Below are positions 5,949 to 8,170 of a stretch of DNA of 8,170 nt, one piece after another. This stretch comes from Marinagarivorans sp. UBA5868 (lineage in GTDB: Bacteria > Pseudomonadota > Gammaproteobacteria > Pseudomonadales > Cellvibrionaceae): contig DJFQ01000260.1 of NCBI GenBank assembly GCA_002432095.1, positions 2,274 to 10,443 of the forward strand, read 5' to 3'. Below the pieces are notes generated by a model that was not told the DNA's origin, searched no databases, and saw nothing but the letters and a program-made list of their open reading frames with translations. The position numbers and the translations under genes were made by a program. Numbering within the stretch: the stretch's first letter is position 1; each line of letters starts with the position of its first letter.

Positions 5949-6395
5949 ATGGCCGCCATACACATTATCGTCGGTTCCGTTATGGGAACCGCTCTGGAAG
6001 TTGCCCAGGCAGTTCAGCAGGTACTCCACCAGGCCGGACACCAAGTGCGCACGAACGCGGGCTTTCGCAAAGGGCAACTGGACGAAAACCCCGCGGAGAT
6101 CATTCTGATCTGCACGTCCAATACCGGCATGGGCGATCTGCCGGTGAATATTGTTCCCCTCTATGAACATCTGAAAAACGACTTCCCTCGAATCGCGGGG
6201 CGCCGCTATGGCGTGATCAATCTGGGCGACAGCTCCTATCCGAATTTCGCTCAGGCCGGCAAAACGCTGGACGACGCCATGGCCGATCTCGGCGCCCAAC
6301 GGGTTGGCGAGCCGTTGGTGCTGGATGCAATTTACGTTGACGATCCCAGTGCAGAAGCGCGCACCTGGGCAGAAGCCTGGAGCCGGCAATTATGA
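5949..6395 (+). CDS. MioC-type short flavodoxin
   Basis: FMN-binding electron carrier of 148 aa, the size of E. coli MioC (about 147 aa), a protein reported to support biotin synthase in vitro. The phosphate-binding loop is [11 protein letters not shown] (9-19), the second flavin loop [10 protein letters not shown] (56-65) and the third GDSSYPNF (93-100). A cytoplasmic protein with no signal peptide. ATG 5949 is chosen because the first beta-strand (AAIHIIVGS) follows at once, as in the family. An in-frame TTG at 5892 would add 19 residues without homology. No clear ribosome binding site precedes either start. The gene overlaps fldB by ATGA. The symbol mioC would be plausible, but Pseudomonas-type flavodoxins of the same fold also match, so none is assigned. 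Confidence 0.9.
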   Translation: MAAIHIIVGSVMGTALEVAQAVQQVLHQAGHQVRTNAGFRKGQLDENPAEIILICTSNTGMGDLPVNIVPLYEHLKNDFPRIAGRRYGVINLGDSSYPNFAQAGKTLDDAMADLGAQRVGEPLVLDAIYVDDPSAEARTWAEAWSRQL

Positions 6396-6919
6396 ATTCC
6401 CCCGCGCTCATAGGTCTGTTTTACGGCAGCTCCACCTGCTACACGGAAATGGCGGGGGAAAAAATCCGCACGCACCTGGGTGAAGAGCGGGTCGATCTGT
6501 TCAATATCGCCGACACGCCCGTGATACAGGCGCAACTTTACGACTACCTGATTTTTGGCATTCCCACCTGGGACTATGGCGAACTGCAGGAGGACTGGGA
6601 GGAAATCTGGTCGGAGCTGGACGATCTGGATCTGCAAGGCAAAAAAGTTGCGCTCTATGGGCTCGGTGATCAGGTCGGCTATCCGGAATGGTTTCTCGAT
6701 GCTTTGGGTTATCTGCACGACAAACTCATCGAACGTGGCGCACAAATCTTCGGCTATTGGCCCAGCGACGGATATGAATTCGAAAATTCAAAAGCGCTGA
6801 CGCCCGGTGGTGAACAATTTGTTGGCCTCGCCCTCGACGAGGAAAATGAATTCGATAAATCCGCCGAGCGTATATCGCGCTGGTGCGAGCAGGTTCTCGC
6901 AGAATTTGGCCTCACCTGA
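6392..6919 (+). CDS. fldB: Flavodoxin FldB (long-chain flavodoxin)
   Basis: Soluble low-potential FMN electron carrier, 175 aa, close to E. coli FldB (173 aa) throughout by memory of that sequence. Such proteins pass electrons from ferredoxin/flavodoxin-NADP reductase to radical-SAM and other enzymes. The FMN phosphate loop is [10 protein letters not shown] (12-21). The first ring-stacking loop is [14 protein letters not shown] (56-69) with Trp60, and the second is [17 protein letters not shown] (90-106) with Tyr97. The long-chain insertion lies around 120-143 ([10 protein letters not shown]...). The C-terminal [19 protein letters not shown] is typical of the family. The ATG at 6392 overlaps the TGA of the MioC-type gene and GGAG lies 9 nt upstream. 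In E. coli fldB belongs to the SoxRS oxidative-stress regulon; no SoxS site was recognised here. Confidence 0.95.
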   Translation: MNSPALIGLFYGSSTCYTEMAGEKIRTHLGEERVDLFNIADTPVIQAQLYDYLIFGIPTWDYGELQEDWEEIWSELDDLDLQGKKVALYGLGDQVGYPEWFLDALGYLHDKLIERGAQIFGYWPSDGYEFENSKALTPGGEQFVGLALDEENEFDKSAERISRWCEQVLAEFGLT

Positions 6920-8170
6920 TGGACGAACCTACTCCCATTGCCACTCCCTCTCCCACTTCCACCGCTACGATTGATTGGGACGAAAATGGCCAGCCTATTT
7001 CCAGCCAGTTTGGCGACGTCTATTTCTCCAAGAACAGCGGCATAGACGAAACCCGTTTTGTTTTTCTGCACCACAATCACCTGCCCGAGCGCTGGAAAAA
7101 TCTCAGCGCCAACGTGGTTTTCACCATCGCCGAAACCGGCTTTGGCACCGGCCTGAATTTTCTCGCCACCTGGCAGGCCTGGTGTCAACACGCCCCGACA
7201 ACCGCCACACTGCATTTCATCAGCGTGGAAAAATTCCCCCTGGCGCGGGACGACCTGGAGCGCGCGTTAAAACTTTGGCCTGAATTGAGCGAAATGGCGG
7301 CGCAGCTGCTTGCGCAATATCCACCGGTGGACGCACGCGGTTTTCATCGACTGAATTTCGGGCAGGTGCAACTCACGCTCATTTACGCCGACGCGATTGC
7401 CGGATTTTCGCAACTACTGCCAATTGCTCACGCCGGTCCGGAAGTTCGCAAGCACACCTGCGGTTTCAGCGAATTCGCCAAGGCAAATCGCGTCGATGCT
7501 TGGTTTCTCGATGGTTTTGCGCCGGCGAAAAACCCGGATCTGTGGACAGACGAACTGTTCCAACTCATCGCTCGACTCAGCCACGCACACACCACATTTG
7601 CGACCTTCACCGCCGCCGGAATCGTCCGCCGTGGCCTTGCCACCGTCGGATTCTCGGTGGAAAAAGTGCCGGGCTATGGCAGCAAACGAGAAATGTTGCG
7701 CGGGGGATTTACCGGCGAAGACACGCCAGTCCATCAGTCCACGAGCAAGTACGACCCCAGTTGGCACCTGGTGGAAACGTCGACTGAACCGGTGCGGGAA
7801 GTGGCCGTGATCGGCGCCGGTATGGCGGGTTGTCACACTGCTTGGGCGCTCGCACAAAAAGGTGTGCGGGTGACCCTGATCGACCAATTCGAACCCGGCG
7901 CTGGCGCTTCCGGCAATCCGCTCGGAATCGTTTACGCCAAACTCTCACACACCGCCGGCACTCTGGCGGATTTCAACCTGCTCGCCTATCTCTACGCCTG
8001 TCGCTTTTATCACGCCCAGGGATTTTTCCAATCCATCGGCAGCGCTTGCGGTGTTTTGCAAATGCCGGAGCAGCAGGCCGAGCACGAAGCCCAACTGCAG
8101 CAAATCGCCGCCACCTTCGCCCGCTCACCGGAACTTGCCCAATGGCTGAATAATGAAGAAGCCAGCGCAA
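6919..8170 (+). CDS. mnmC: MnmC, bifunctional tRNA mnm5s2U34 biosynthesis enzyme (5' part)
   Basis: Two-domain enzyme that completes 5-methylaminomethyl-2-thiouridine at the tRNA wobble position: the FAD domain converts cmnm5s2U to nm5s2U, and the SAM domain methylates nm5s2U to mnm5s2U. The first 417 codons are open and the gene runs off the right edge; the full E. coli protein is about 670 aa. N-terminal methyltransferase domain: FGDVYFS and ETRFVFL, SAM loop ETGFGTGLN (72-80), HFISVEKFPL, and the hallmark DAWFLDGFAPAKNPD (193-207), then FTAAGIVRRGL and KREML. A linker (about 265-293) leads to the oxidoreductase domain with the FAD dinucleotide loop VIGAGMAG (297-304) and GASGNPLGIVY. The start ATG 6919 shares one base with the TGA of fldB (TGATG) and has no clear ribosome binding site, so coupled translation is likely. 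The first 16 residues are rich in Pro, Thr and Ser. Confidence 0.95.
   Translation, partial: MDEPTPIATPSPTSTATIDWDENGQPISSQFGDVYFSKNSGIDETRFVFLHHNHLPERWKNLSANVVFTIAETGFGTGLNFLATWQAWCQHAPTTATLHFISVEKFPLARDDLERALKLWPELSEMAAQLLAQYPPVDARGFHRLNFGQVQLTLIYADAIAGFSQLLPIAHAGPEVRKHTCGFSEFAKANRVDAWFLDGFAPAKNPDLWTDELFQLIARLSHAHTTFATFTAAGIVRRGLATVGFSVEKVPGYGSKREMLRGGFTGEDTPVHQSTSKYDPSWHLVETSTEPVREVAVIGAGMAGCHTAWALAQKGVRVTLIDQFEPGAGASGNPLGIVYAKLSHTAGTLADFNLLAYLYACRFYHAQGFFQSIGSACGVLQMPEQQAEHEAQLQQIAATFARSPELAQWLNNEEASA

Overview
The window looks like chromosomal DNA of a free-living gammaproteobacterium, possibly a marine Cellvibrionales-type organism. This is inferred from the close agreement of the FldB, MnmC and MioC-type proteins with gammaproteobacterial families and from the DUF3034/cupredoxin/EAL gene group; no rRNA or other taxonomic marker is present. 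Coding density is very high. No insertion sequence, phage gene, tRNA, rRNA or CRISPR array was seen.

Two gene groups diverge from a 201-bp intergenic region at 5748-5948. Leftward (minus strand) there are five genes: a secreted cupredoxin of the 'methylamine utilization protein' type (5076-5747), a membrane-anchored GGDEF/EAL c-di-GMP protein with a periplasmic sensor region (2774-5092), a DUF3034 putative outer-membrane beta-barrel (1924-2796), a group 1 truncated haemoglobin with a lipoprotein signal (1466-1927), and a DASH-type cryptochrome (18-1331). The first four overlap end to start (17, 23 and 4 nt), so they form a tight, probably translationally coupled operon that places a copper protein, a c-di-GMP signalling protein, an outer-membrane protein and a haem lipoprotein in the cell envelope. 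The cryptochrome is set apart by 134 bp. That gap holds three direct repeats of an 18-bp unit, a 14-bp dyad and a promoter-like pair TGATCC-N16-CGTA, which resembles promoters of the singlet-oxygen-responsive RpoE/ChrR (ECF11) sigma factors that often drive photolyase/cryptochrome genes.

Rightward (plus strand) there are three genes with 1-4-nt overlaps: a MioC-type short flavodoxin (5949-6395), the long-chain flavodoxin fldB (6392-6919) and the 5' part of mnmC (6919 to beyond 8170). MnmC is the bifunctional FAD/SAM enzyme that finishes mnm5s2U34 in tRNA. The group joins two FMN electron carriers to a flavin-dependent tRNA modification enzyme.

The most interesting item is the four-gene envelope operon. 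Its parts are recognisable, but I know of no established function for the combination, and all four start and stop junctions can be read from the sequence.
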